Assembly (NCBI RefSeq): GCF_010500815.1
Contig: NZ_JAAAMG010000032.1
Location: forward strand, 1 to 37,681
DNA length: 37,681 nt
Direction: 5' to 3'
DNA from: Jiella pacifica
GTDB lineage: Bacteria; Pseudomonadota; Alphaproteobacteria; Rhizobiales; Rhizobiaceae
Shown here: piece after piece, positions 29,079-36,233 of the stretch
Layout: each line of letters opens with the position of its first letter
Position numbering within the stretch: the stretch's first letter is position 1
Position numbers and translations under genes: made by a program
Notes under the pieces: generated by a model
Database searches by the model: none
Told to the model about the DNA's origin: nothing
What the model saw: only the letters and a program-made list of their open reading frames with translations

Positions 29079-30202
29079 CGCGCTTCCTCCGTCTTGGCGG
29101 GTACGAGCTGGGGCGTCGTGCCCGGCAGCACCAGTTGCGAGCCGTCGGTGATGACGCGCTCGCCCTCTTCGATCCCGCTCGCGACGAGAACGTCCTTGGT
29201 GCGATAGGCCGTGATCTCGATCGGCTTCAGCATCGGCTGGCCGCTCTCGCCGATCACCCAGACCGCGGGCTCGCCGTTCTTCACCAGCAGCGCGTTCCAG
29301 GGCAGGCTGACGGCCTCGCTCGGCCCGCCACCGCTCTCGCGGCCGACGACGGCCGAACCGAGCGTCATCTCGGGCGGCGGATTTTCGAGGCCAAGCTTGA
29401 CCTGGACCGTGCCGGTGCCGCTGTCGATCAGCGGCGAGATCTCGCGGATGTGGCCGATCGCCGACACCGACGGGTTCTCGACCAGCGAGACTTCCACCGA
29501 CGGAGGCTTGCCGCCCGAAAGCAGCAGCTGTTCCTGGACCCCGAAGACGGCATCGAGGGCACCGCTCTGGGCAAAGCCGAAGGCCGCCTGGGCCGCCGTG
29601 ACGACCTGGCCCGGATCGATGCTGCGGCTGGTGATCACGCCGTCCGCCTTCGCTCTCAGCACCGTGTCGTCCAGCGTGTTTTCGGCGGTCGTCAGATCGG
29701 ATCTTGCGGTATCAAGATCGCTCCCGGCGGTGGCGAGCGTCTGTTCCGCTTCATCGTAGCTCGAGCGGGTGGTGAAGCCCTGGGCCAGCAACTGCTTCTG
29801 GCGATCGAAGGCGGCCTCGGCCTGCGCGACCACTGCCTCGGCCGATCCGACCTTGGCTTTTGCCGAGGCGACATCGGCCTCTTCCTGGGTCGGATCGATC
29901 CTGGCCAGGACGGTGCCAACCTCGACATGGTCGCCGACGTCGACGTCGACCTCGATCACCCTGCCGCCGGTCTCGAAGGCATAGGTCGAGGTGTTGCGGG
30001 CGACGATGGTGCCGGTCAGGGAAATCGTCCGGGTGTAGGGCTTCGCCTCGGCCTCGACGAAGGCCGCGACCTGCGGCGGCGCATCCGGCACGGGCTCTTC
30101 GCCACAGCCGGCGAGGAGCGGCGCGATCGCCAACGCCCCGAGCCCCAGCAAGGGGCGCATGGGGCGCCGATGAAACCACCTTACCATCGACCGAACATCC
30201 AT
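29075..30202 (-). CDS. RND efflux membrane-fusion lipoprotein (first adaptor)
   Basis: 375-residue adaptor (HlyD/AcrA type), first gene of the efflux operon. A lipobox LLAGC puts the lipid on Cys33. The lipoyl halves are GGRVIEVDVDVGDHVEVGTVLARID and LRAKADGVITSRSIDPGQVV, with a coiled coil rich in Ala/Gln/Glu between them. The start is uncertain among ATG 30202, 30187 and 30160; the last gives the most typical lipoprotein leader (MRPLLGLGALAIAPLLAGC), but none has a good ribosome site. The promoter on the minus strand lies just upstream. Two adaptors beside one pump resemble TriAB-TriC of Pseudomonas, where both are needed. Confidence 0.92.
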   Translation of the reverse strand: MDVRSMVRWFHRRPMRPLLGLGALAIAPLLAGCGEEPVPDAPPQVAAFVEAEAKPYTRTISLTGTIVARNTSTYAFETGGRVIEVDVDVGDHVEVGTVLARIDPTQEEADVASAKAKVGSAEAVVAQAEAAFDRQKQLLAQGFTTRSSYDEAEQTLATAGSDLDTARSDLTTAENTLDDTVLRAKADGVITSRSIDPGQVVTAAQAAFGFAQSGALDAVFGVQEQLLLSGGKPPSVEVSLVENPSVSAIGHIREISPLIDSGTGTVQVKLGLENPPPEMTLGSAVVGRESGGGPSEAVSLPWNALLVKNGEPAVWVIGESGQPMLKPIEITAYRTKDVLVASGIEEGERVITDGSQLVLPGTTPQLVPAKTEEAR

Positions 30203-30203
30203 G

Positions 30204-30262
30204 TTACTTATCGATCAAATTACTTTATGATCGAGATACACTGCCAGGACGAGGACCGTCAA
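30204..30262. promoter_or_regulatory. Divergent promoters of the efflux operon and marR with shared operator palindrome
   Basis: A palindrome spans 30211-30234: arms TCGATCA and TGATCGA around a 10-bp AT-rich centre. For the efflux operon (minus strand), TTGACG at 30257-30262 and GTATCT at 30234-30239 are 17 bp apart, so the palindrome covers the expected start of transcription. For marR (plus strand), TTACTT at 30204-30209 and TATGAT at 30226-30231 are 16 bp apart, with the -10 inside the palindrome. One bound MarR dimer would shut both promoters. Confidence 0.65.
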
Positions 30263-30756
30263 TGCCCCCCGCAAAGGCCGCGCCGCCGCCGTCGAGATCG
30301 CGGCAACCTGAAGGCTTCAAGGAATTTTCCCAGCTGTTCAAGCAGGTGGTTCACGTCGCGCTGGGGCTCGATCGCGAGCTCGCGACCCGCTACGGGCTGG
30401 CTCTGACCGACCTCATGTGCCTGGGATTCCTGGCGGAAGCCGCCGAGCCGGTCAGCGCCAAGATGATCGCCGAGCATGTCGGCCTGTCGACGGGCGCGAC
30501 GACGGCGCTGCTCGATCGGCTGGAGCGGGAGGGCTTCGTCGCACGCCGCCCCAACCCGGCGGACCGTCGCGGCGTAATCATCGCCCTGGTCGAAGAAAAG
30601 GCCGGCAAGGTGCTCGAGGACCAGGCGCCCATGCGCGACCGCCTGCAGGCCGCCTACGGCGGATTGTCCCGGGAGGAGGCGCTCGGCGTCATGCGCTTTT
30701 ATCGCGCGCTTCTCGAAGAACCGGTGCCATGCGTCGGCGCGAAGGAGAAGCGCTGA
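30262..30756 (+). CDS. MarR-family repressor of the adjacent efflux operon
   Basis: 164 residues with a MarR winged helix: LMCLGFLAEAAEPVSAKMIAEHVGLSTGATTALLDRLEREGFVARRPNPADRRGV holds the recognition helix and the DxR wing. N- and C-terminal helices form the dimer interface. The N-terminus is Pro/Arg-rich. The ATG at 30262 has AGGA six bases upstream. It is divergent from the two-adaptor RND operon with 59 bp between starts, and the shared palindrome makes it the likely local repressor, released by a pump substrate. The ligand is unknown. Confidence 0.92.
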   Translation: MPPAKAAPPPSRSRQPEGFKEFSQLFKQVVHVALGLDRELATRYGLALTDLMCLGFLAEAAEPVSAKMIAEHVGLSTGATTALLDRLEREGFVARRPNPADRRGVIIALVEEKAGKVLEDQAPMRDRLQAAYGGLSREEALGVMRFYRALLEEPVPCVGAKEKR

Positions 30757-30861
30757 CGGGGAAAGGTTCGCCACAACTTCCAACCCGGCGGACGCGACGG
30801 AAGACGCCCGGCGCCGATCGGTTCGGGCCGGAACGAGCCCGTGATCGGGAATGCGAGCGTC

Positions 30862-31626
30862 TCAGATCGAGCCGGCCTCGACCATGTAGTTGTTGGCGGT
30901 GCACATCGCCGCATCGTCCGAGGCGAGGAACAGCACCATCCGGGCGACATAGGCCGGCTCGATGAGATCCTTCAGGCACTGGCGGTCGCGATGCTTGTCG
31001 ATCGCCGCCTCGGTGACCCAGAGCTGTTTCTGGCGCTCGGTCATGATCCAGCCCGGCACGACGGTGTTGACCCGGATCCGGTGCGGCCCGAGATCGCGTG
31101 CGAAGGACCGGGTCATGCCGTGCACCGCGGCCTTCGCCGTCGTGTAGGCCGGCATGCCGCCGCCGGCCTCCCACCAGGAGTTCGAGCCCATGTTGACGAT
31201 CGAACCGCCGCCGCCGGCGATCATGCCGGGCGCGACGGCCTGGATGGCAAAGAACATGTGCCTGAGATTAGTGGCGATCCGCTCGTCGAAATAGTCCGGC
31301 GTGACGCTTTCCCAGCCATGCCGGTCGTCGCGGGCGGCGTTGTTGACGAGGACGGTCGCCGCGCCGTGGCGCGTCGCCAGAGCGGCGATCGCGCCTTTGG
31401 TCGCTTCAATGTCGCGCAGATCGCAAAGCTCGAAGCCGACGCTCGCGCCACCCGCCGAGAGTTCCTCGGCCAGCGCGGCCGAGCCCGCCTCGTTGAGATC
31501 GAGGAAGCCGACCTTCGCGCCCTGCCCTGCGAAGGCGCGGACGATCTCTGCCCCGATCCCGGACGCACCGCCGGTGACGAGGACGCTCTTGCCGGACAGG
31601 CTCGGATAGGTGGCGAATTGCGGCAT
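30862..31626 (-). CDS. SDR-family sugar dehydrogenase, D-xylose 1-dehydrogenase (XylB)-like
   Basis: 254-residue classical short-chain dehydrogenase: TGGASGIG (18-25) binds NAD, NNA at 95-97, catalytic Ser148, Tyr161 and Lys165 (YTTAK). The architecture and many segments (ATYPSLSGKSVLVTGG, DDRH, DERIATNLRHMFFAIQAVAPGM, QCLKDLIEPAYVARMVLFLASDDAAMCTANNYMVEAG) closely follow Caulobacter XylB, the NAD-dependent D-xylose/L-arabinose 1-dehydrogenase of the oxidative pentose pathway. The lactonase and dehydratases of that pathway are not adjacent. The ATG at 31626 has GGAG about 9 bases upstream. It converges on marR. Confidence 0.88.
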   Translation of the reverse strand: MPQFATYPSLSGKSVLVTGGASGIGAEIVRAFAGQGAKVGFLDLNEAGSAALAEELSAGGASVGFELCDLRDIEATKGAIAALATRHGAATVLVNNAARDDRHGWESVTPDYFDERIATNLRHMFFAIQAVAPGMIAGGGGSIVNMGSNSWWEAGGGMPAYTTAKAAVHGMTRSFARDLGPHRIRVNTVVPGWIMTERQKQLWVTEAAIDKHRDRQCLKDLIEPAYVARMVLFLASDDAAMCTANNYMVEAGSI

Positions 31627-31691
31627 CGGTCGAAACTCCGTGGCTCGTCGGTGGCGTGCGGCGCCTCTTTGCGACGAGCCGACGCTTCCGG

Positions 31692-32177
31692 TCAACCGTT
31701 CGCGGCGGCGGTGCGGAACGCCTGCGGGTTGCGGCGCCAGACCGAGAAATTCAAACAGGCCGCCGCCGTCACCCAGGCGAGATAGGGGATCATCAGGAGC
31801 CCCGCGACCGCGTCGATCGGGTAGAACACCAGGGCATTGATCGCCACCGCCACCCACAGGGCCAGGACGTCGGCAAAAGCCAGCCCCGGCCGCTTCAGGC
31901 CGAAGAACAGCGCCGACCATGCGGCGTTGAGGAGGAGTTGAACCGCGTAAGCAAGGAACGGCGTCGCGACGAGTCCGGCGGTCTCGTAGACCCGCCAGCC
32001 GGCGATGGCGATCATTACGTAAAGCACTGACCAGACGGTCGGAAAGGCCCAGTTCGGCGGCGTCCAGCCCGGCTTGTCGAGCCGCTGGTACCACGGTCCC
32101 GGCTTGAACACGGCGCCGCTCGACGCGACGACGAGGACGATCACGACGAAGACGCCGAGGCTCAGGAGCGATGCCAT
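31692..32177 (-). CDS. tspO: TspO/MBR family membrane protein
   Basis: 161 residues with five membrane helices and the tryptophan-rich pattern of TspO: PGPWYQRLDKPGWTPPNWAFPTVWSVLYVMIAIAGWRV, then QLLLNAAWSALFFGLKRPGLAF, then AVAGLLMIPYLAWVTAAACLNFSVWRRNP. TspO binds tetrapyrroles such as protoporphyrin and responds to oxygen and light stress in alphaproteobacteria. The ATG at 32177 has GGGGA about 7 bases upstream. It lies 65 bp before the SDR gene on the same strand, and its start is divergent from the LprI-like gene with 92 bp between. Confidence 0.95.
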   Translation of the reverse strand: MASLLSLGVFVVIVLVVASSGAVFKPGPWYQRLDKPGWTPPNWAFPTVWSVLYVMIAIAGWRVYETAGLVATPFLAYAVQLLLNAAWSALFFGLKRPGLAFADVLALWVAVAINALVFYPIDAVAGLLMIPYLAWVTAAACLNFSVWRRNPQAFRTAAANG

Positions 32178-32269
32178 CTCAGATCCCCAAAAATTCGATT
32201 GCCGAGAGCGGCGAAAGCGTTCGATATCAAAGCCATCAACGCTGCCGATCCCATCAGGTGCCATTCCGA

Positions 32270-32776
32270 ATGAAACACTTCACGACAATCCTACTCGCTC
32301 TCCTTCTCCTCGCCCACCCTGCCGGGGCCGCCGGGGCCGCCGGGCCGGACGTCGCGGCCGACGCCGCCGCCCTCAAATCCTGCGTCGAGGGCGCCAAAGA
32401 CGATCCGCGCAGCTGTATCGAGACGGTGGTCACGCCCTGCCTCGACGACCTCTCCGAAACCGACACCGGCATCAACGGCTGCTACGACCGCGAGGCCGAA
32501 GCCTGGGACAAGGTCCTCAACGAGAACTATCAGGCGGCCATGAAGGATGCGTCCTCCTACGACGCCGAGGCCAAGGAGAACGGCGGAGATCCGCAAGCGG
32601 CTGCCGGCCTCAAGAAGGCCCAGCGCGCCTGGATCGCCTTTCGCGACGCCGAATGCGACCGGCTCTACGCCCGCAACATGGACGGCACGATCCGTTTCAC
32701 CGTCTACGCCGCCTGCCAGAATCGGATGACGGCCGAGCGGGCGATCGAACTCGGCCTCACGGACGAGCCCCGGTAG
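32270..32776 (+). CDS. Secreted LprI-like (DUF1311) protein
   Basis: 168 residues with a Sec signal peptide (MKHFTTILLALLLLAHPAGA). Six cysteines (38, 49, 57, 71, 129, 149) suggest disulfides in the periplasm. The C-terminal part matches the DUF1311/LprI pattern: CYDREAEAWDKVLNENYQAAM, then LKKAQRAWIAFRDAECDRL and CQNRMTAERAIEL. Mycobacterial LprI inhibits lysozyme; whether this one does is unknown. The ATG at 32270 has AGG 11 bases upstream. The gene ends 7 bp from the convergent DUF3429 stop. Confidence 0.88.
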   Translation: MKHFTTILLALLLLAHPAGAAGAAGPDVAADAAALKSCVEGAKDDPRSCIETVVTPCLDDLSETDTGINGCYDREAEAWDKVLNENYQAAMKDASSYDAEAKENGGDPQAAAGLKKAQRAWIAFRDAECDRLYARNMDGTIRFTVYAACQNRMTAERAIELGLTDEPR

Positions 32777-32783
32777 CGAGCCG

Positions 32784-33290
32784 TCAGCCGAAGAGCGGGC
32801 TCTGCCAGACATAGTAGCCGAGCACCGGCAGGGCGACGATCGGGATCGCCATCTGGATCGGCCTGAGCGAGGCGAAGAACAGCGGCGCCTCGCCGTTCTT
32901 CGCCGCGATCGGATCGAGAGCCGCGAGGCTGAGAAAGCCGACGAATTCCAGCGCCGTCGCCGTCAGCGTGTAGGCCCAGACGGTCTCGACGATGGCGAGG
33001 AATCCGAGGCCGTAGAGCCAGAGCATGGTGGCGAGTTGCGAAAGCGTCGGCCCGCCCGGCTGGCGGAAGCTGACGCCGCGGCGCACGCCGGCGAGGAAGG
33101 TGAGGATCGCCGCGCCCCAGAGCAGCGTCAGATTGACCGTCAGAAACGACTGCGCCTCGTCGCCGATCCACAGATAGACGGCACCGGCCCCGATCGGCAG
33201 CATGGCCGCGAAGGCGAAGAGCGCGCCGATCGGCGGCGGTTCGGCGGCCTCGGTCGCGGTGATCGTCCGGCCGTCGTCTCTGCTCGCCAT
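32784..33290 (-). CDS. DUF3429 family inner-membrane protein
   Basis: 168 residues with about five membrane helices: GALFAFAAMLPIGAGAVYLWI, LTLLWGAAILTFLAGVRRG, LATMLWLYGLGFLAIVETVWA and others. The WGAAILTFLAGVRRG motif is characteristic of DUF3429, whose role is unknown. The ATG at 33290 has AGAGGA about 7 bases upstream and is preferred over ATG 33308, which has no ribosome site. Confidence 0.85.
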   Translation of the reverse strand: MASRDDGRTITATEAAEPPPIGALFAFAAMLPIGAGAVYLWIGDEAQSFLTVNLTLLWGAAILTFLAGVRRGVSFRQPGGPTLSQLATMLWLYGLGFLAIVETVWAYTLTATALEFVGFLSLAALDPIAAKNGEAPLFFASLRPIQMAIPIVALPVLGYYVWQSPLFG

Positions 33291-33376
33291 CGTCGTTCCT
33301 CTCGCCATTGCCCGTCCCCCTCGCCGCCTGTGCCGGTGTCCCTGTGGTTTCGCAGGTGACGGCCGATTGTTTCGAA

Positions 33377-33397
33377 GGGCGGATAGATCTTCCGCCC
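33377..33397 (-). terminator. Hairpin downstream of the FGGY kinase gene
   Basis: GGGCGGA (33377-33383) and TCCGCCC (33391-33397) pair around a 7-nt loop, about 35 bp past the kinase stop. No strong U-tract follows on the minus strand, so termination is only possible. Confidence 0.4.
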
Positions 33398-33431
33398 CCC
33401 GATCGAAGGGAAGCTCTTCGGAGCGCGTCTC

Positions 33432-35075
33432 TCAGGCCCCGAGATATGGGCGCAGGATCGCCCGCGTCTGCCTTTCGCAATGCTGCAGCAACCGATAGGC
33501 CTCGTATTTCGCCGCATGGAAATCGGCGACGGCGCCGCCCGAGGGGCGGAGAACCTCGCCGGTGCGGCCCATCGCCGCGGCGGCCGCCTTGAGATCGACG
33601 TGGGCCCCGCCAGCGACGGCGCCCACCATGGCGCTGCCGAGGAGCACCGGCTCCGGCGTCTCCGGCAGCGCCACCGACAGGCCCGTGGCGTCGGCGAGCA
33701 GCCGGCGCAAAAGCGCCGAGTGGGCGGCGCCCCCCGAGGCGACGATGGTGCCGAGTTCGAGCCCCTTCGCCCGGTTGGCCTCGACGATCTGGCGGGTGCC
33801 GTAGCAAAGGCCCGACAGCGTCGCGACGAAGAGCCTGACGAGGCTTTCCTCGCTGGCGGCGAGCGTCAGGCCCGAGATCGCGCCTCTCGCATGGGGGTCT
33901 GCCTCCGGCGAGCGGTTGCCGAGGAATTCCGGCACGACGGTGAGTTCGGCGCCGAGAAACGCCACGGATTCCAGCGATCCGGCGATCTCGACGGCACGTC
34001 TTTCCAGATGATCGAGAACCGCGATCCCCGCCGCCTGTGCGGCCCGTTCCGCCGCCGGATAGGCCGGATGCAGCGAAACGACATGGTCGAGCGCCGCGCC
34101 ATAGGCCGACTGGCCGCCCTCGAGCAGCCAGTAGCCGGGGATCATCGCGCCGAGATACGGCCCCCAGACGCCGTCGACGAAGGCCGGCTCGCGGGTCAGC
34201 GTCATCGTGCAGGAGGAGGTGCCCATGATGAAGGCGAGTTCTGCCGTCGGATCGGCGACCCTGCCCGCGCCGTTCATGCCACCCACCGTGCCGACCCCGC
34301 CGGCATGGGCGTCGATCAGCGAGGCGCCGACGGGCGTGCCGGCAAGAAGGCCGAGGTCGGCGGCGGCCGCTTCGCTCAGCCCGCCGCCCAGCGGCGTCGC
34401 AATGTCGACGACCTCCGTGCCGATGCGGGCGAAGTCCTCCTCCGCCAGGTCTTCGAGGCCGATCGTTCGGAAGAATTCGGCGTCGAAGCGGCCCTCATGG
34501 GCGAGATAGGTCCATTTGCAGGTGAGCGTGCAGACCGAGCGGGCGAGGCTGCCCGTCGCGCGAAACGACAGGAAATCGGCGAGATCGAAGAACTGGCCGG
34601 CACGCTGGTAGGTCTCCGGCAGGTTCTCCTTCAGCCACAACAGCTTCGGCGTTTCCATCTCCGGCGAGATCCGCCCGCCGACATAGCGCAGCACCGGATG
34701 GCCGGATGCGTTGATGCGGGCGGTCTGATCGAGCGCCCGGTGATCCATCCAGACGATGACGTTGCGCTGGTGGTCGCCCGAGTGGCTGACCGTCAACGGC
34801 GTTCCCTCACCGTCGAGAACCACGAGCGAGCAGGTGGCGTCGAAGCCGAGGCCCTTCACTGCTTCCGGCGGCAAGCCAGACTTTTCCATCGCCTCGCGGA
34901 CACTGCCGCAGATCGCCCGCCAGATGTCGTCGGAGGACTGCTCGTAGATGTTCGGATCTTCGCGCCACAGGCGGATCGGGCGCTTGGCCGAGGCGAGCAG
35001 CCGGCCACTACGATCGAACAGCCCGGCGCGGGCGCTGCCCGTTCCCACGTCGATGCCGAGAAACGCCTCAGCCAT
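33432..35075 (-). CDS. FGGY-family carbohydrate kinase (D-ribulokinase-like)
   Basis: 547 residues, the length of the ribulokinase / FGGY_YpCarbK branch. The N-terminal phosphate loop is GIDVGTGSARAGLFD (7-21). GFDATCSLVVLD and VIVWMDHRALDQTARIN follow, with FIMGTSSCTMTLTREP and YWLLEGGQSAYGAALDH in the FGGY C-domain, and IVASGGAAHSALLRRLLADATG at the ATP-binding end. This branch phosphorylates D-ribulose or a related pentulose at C5. The ATG at 35075 has GGAGG about 4 bases upstream. It stands alone; no pentitol dehydrogenase or dedicated transporter is adjacent. It may use sugars brought in by either importer in the window. Confidence 0.9.
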   Translation of the reverse strand: MAEAFLGIDVGTGSARAGLFDRSGRLLASAKRPIRLWREDPNIYEQSSDDIWRAICGSVREAMEKSGLPPEAVKGLGFDATCSLVVLDGEGTPLTVSHSGDHQRNVIVWMDHRALDQTARINASGHPVLRYVGGRISPEMETPKLLWLKENLPETYQRAGQFFDLADFLSFRATGSLARSVCTLTCKWTYLAHEGRFDAEFFRTIGLEDLAEEDFARIGTEVVDIATPLGGGLSEAAAADLGLLAGTPVGASLIDAHAGGVGTVGGMNGAGRVADPTAELAFIMGTSSCTMTLTREPAFVDGVWGPYLGAMIPGYWLLEGGQSAYGAALDHVVSLHPAYPAAERAAQAAGIAVLDHLERRAVEIAGSLESVAFLGAELTVVPEFLGNRSPEADPHARGAISGLTLAASEESLVRLFVATLSGLCYGTRQIVEANRAKGLELGTIVASGGAAHSALLRRLLADATGLSVALPETPEPVLLGSAMVGAVAGGAHVDLKAAAAAMGRTGEVLRPSGGAVADFHAAKYEAYRLLQHCERQTRAILRPYLGA

Positions 35076-35200
35076 GCCGCCTCCAAAGGTTCGCTTCGCC
35101 AGCGACCTAGCCGGATTTCATCGGCAAAGAAAAGGGGTGGCACCCATGGTTCGAAACAGCCCGAAGGGCCGTTCCATCGAAGGACCTCTGCGTCCGGCCG

Positions 35201-36091
35201 TCAAAGCCGGCCGATACGAAACGTCGCGATCGTCGCGTTCGGCGGCGTGTAGCTGTCGCACTCGACGCCGTACCCGGCGACATCCAGGGTCACCGCCCCC
35301 TGCAGCAGACACCGATCGGCAAAGGATTGCGGAATTTCGAAGCCTGCCAGGATGTCGTAGAGCCTGTCCCGGTAGCCCTCGTGATCGCCGATGCCATGGG
35401 CGATCTCCGCGCGGATCGTGATGTCTCCGCTTCCCCCGTCGAATTGCGCGAGGAGCGAGTTGAGGCTCGAATTCGCCGTTTCGCCGACCCGACAGGAGGC
35501 GCCCTCGCCGCTGCGCTCGCAGGCGGCGTCGCTCGGCATGACATTCTTCAACAGGGACAGCCCGTCTCCCGCATCGACGGCCGCGCTTCGAAGCAGGTCC
35601 GCATCCGGCTTGCGCGCGTCGACCGACGCCGGATCGACGACGGAACAGCCTTCGAGCGTCCGGCCGATCGACCCCTCGTTGTCGCGGAGATCGATCCTCG
35701 GATCGCCCCAGCCACGAAGGGACAGGGTCGTCCCGCCCTCGACGTCGCGCAGGAACTGGCGATCCATCGGCCAGAAGATCACCCGCTTTTCGGAGAGATA
35801 CTCGCCGTCCTCGACCGGAAACGAGGTGGCCGCGCCGTCGACGTCGATCTCGAAGCGTCCCACCTGCCGCATGTCACCGGGATCGACGGCGGCGAACTGC
35901 GTCGACCAGAGGCCGAATCTGGCGTTCCGACCGGGTTCGCAGGTGAGGGCGACGCAGGTTTCCTCGCGCGCGTCGCACGAATAGGCCGCCTTCCAGTCTC
36001 CCGTCCGGCTTTGCCGCCACTCGGCCTCTGCGGCGTGGATGGGCAGGAGCGCGAGGATCAGGCCGAAGGCGGCAGGTTTGGAGATTGGCAT
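35201..36091 (-). CDS. Secreted protein of unknown function
   Basis: 296 residues. A Sec signal peptide (PAAFGLILALLPIHAAEA, cleavage near residue 23) precedes a mature domain starting EWRQSRTGDWKAAYSCDAREETCVALTCEPG, with Cys39, Cys46 and Cys51 closely spaced. Further cysteines are scattered, and no catalytic motif is recognised. Repeated W/G-rich beta-type segments (RVIFWPMDRQFLRD, TLSLRGWGDPRIDL) suggest a beta-rich periplasmic protein. I do not recognise a named family. The ATG at 36091 lies about 10 bases after GGGGC. The leader just upstream forms nested inverted repeats that include this ribosome-binding region. Confidence 0.75.
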   Translation of the reverse strand: MPISKPAAFGLILALLPIHAAEAEWRQSRTGDWKAAYSCDAREETCVALTCEPGRNARFGLWSTQFAAVDPGDMRQVGRFEIDVDGAATSFPVEDGEYLSEKRVIFWPMDRQFLRDVEGGTTLSLRGWGDPRIDLRDNEGSIGRTLEGCSVVDPASVDARKPDADLLRSAAVDAGDGLSLLKNVMPSDAACERSGEGASCRVGETANSSLNSLLAQFDGGSGDITIRAEIAHGIGDHEGYRDRLYDILAGFEIPQSFADRCLLQGAVTLDVAGYGVECDSYTPPNATIATFRIGRL

Positions 36092-36096
36092 CGCTT

Positions 36097-36173
36097 CGAG
36101 CCCCAGCTGACGATCGCCGGGACATAGCAAGGCGCACTGGCGCCGGACTTGCATCCGGCGCTACTGGGGCTCG
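36097..36173 (-). promoter_or_regulatory. Structured 5' leader (candidate cis-regulatory RNA) of the secreted-protein gene
   Basis: Outer arms CGAGCCCCAG (36097-36106) and CTGGGGCTCG (36164-36173) are perfect 10-bp complements. Inside, GCGCCGGA (36140-36147) and TCCGGCGC (36154-36161) form a perfect 8-bp hairpin with a 6-nt loop. On the minus strand the 3' outer arm contains CUGGGGCUCG, the only purine-rich ribosome-binding candidate before the ATG at 36091, so the outer stem would hide it. A second CGCCGG copy (36115-36120) could pair with the same inner arm, giving an alternative fold. Confidence 0.5.
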
Positions 36174-36233
36174 GGCCGACCAGGGAAAAACCGGCGCAGC
36201 CGAACTCTGCACGTTTGCCGCGGAAGGACGCCT

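Noticed and set aside
35076-35200. GGGTGGCACCC palindrome upstream of the FGGY kinase as an operator
   Set aside because: Eleven bases of GC-rich symmetry with a single central base is expected by chance here, and no second copy or promoter supports it.
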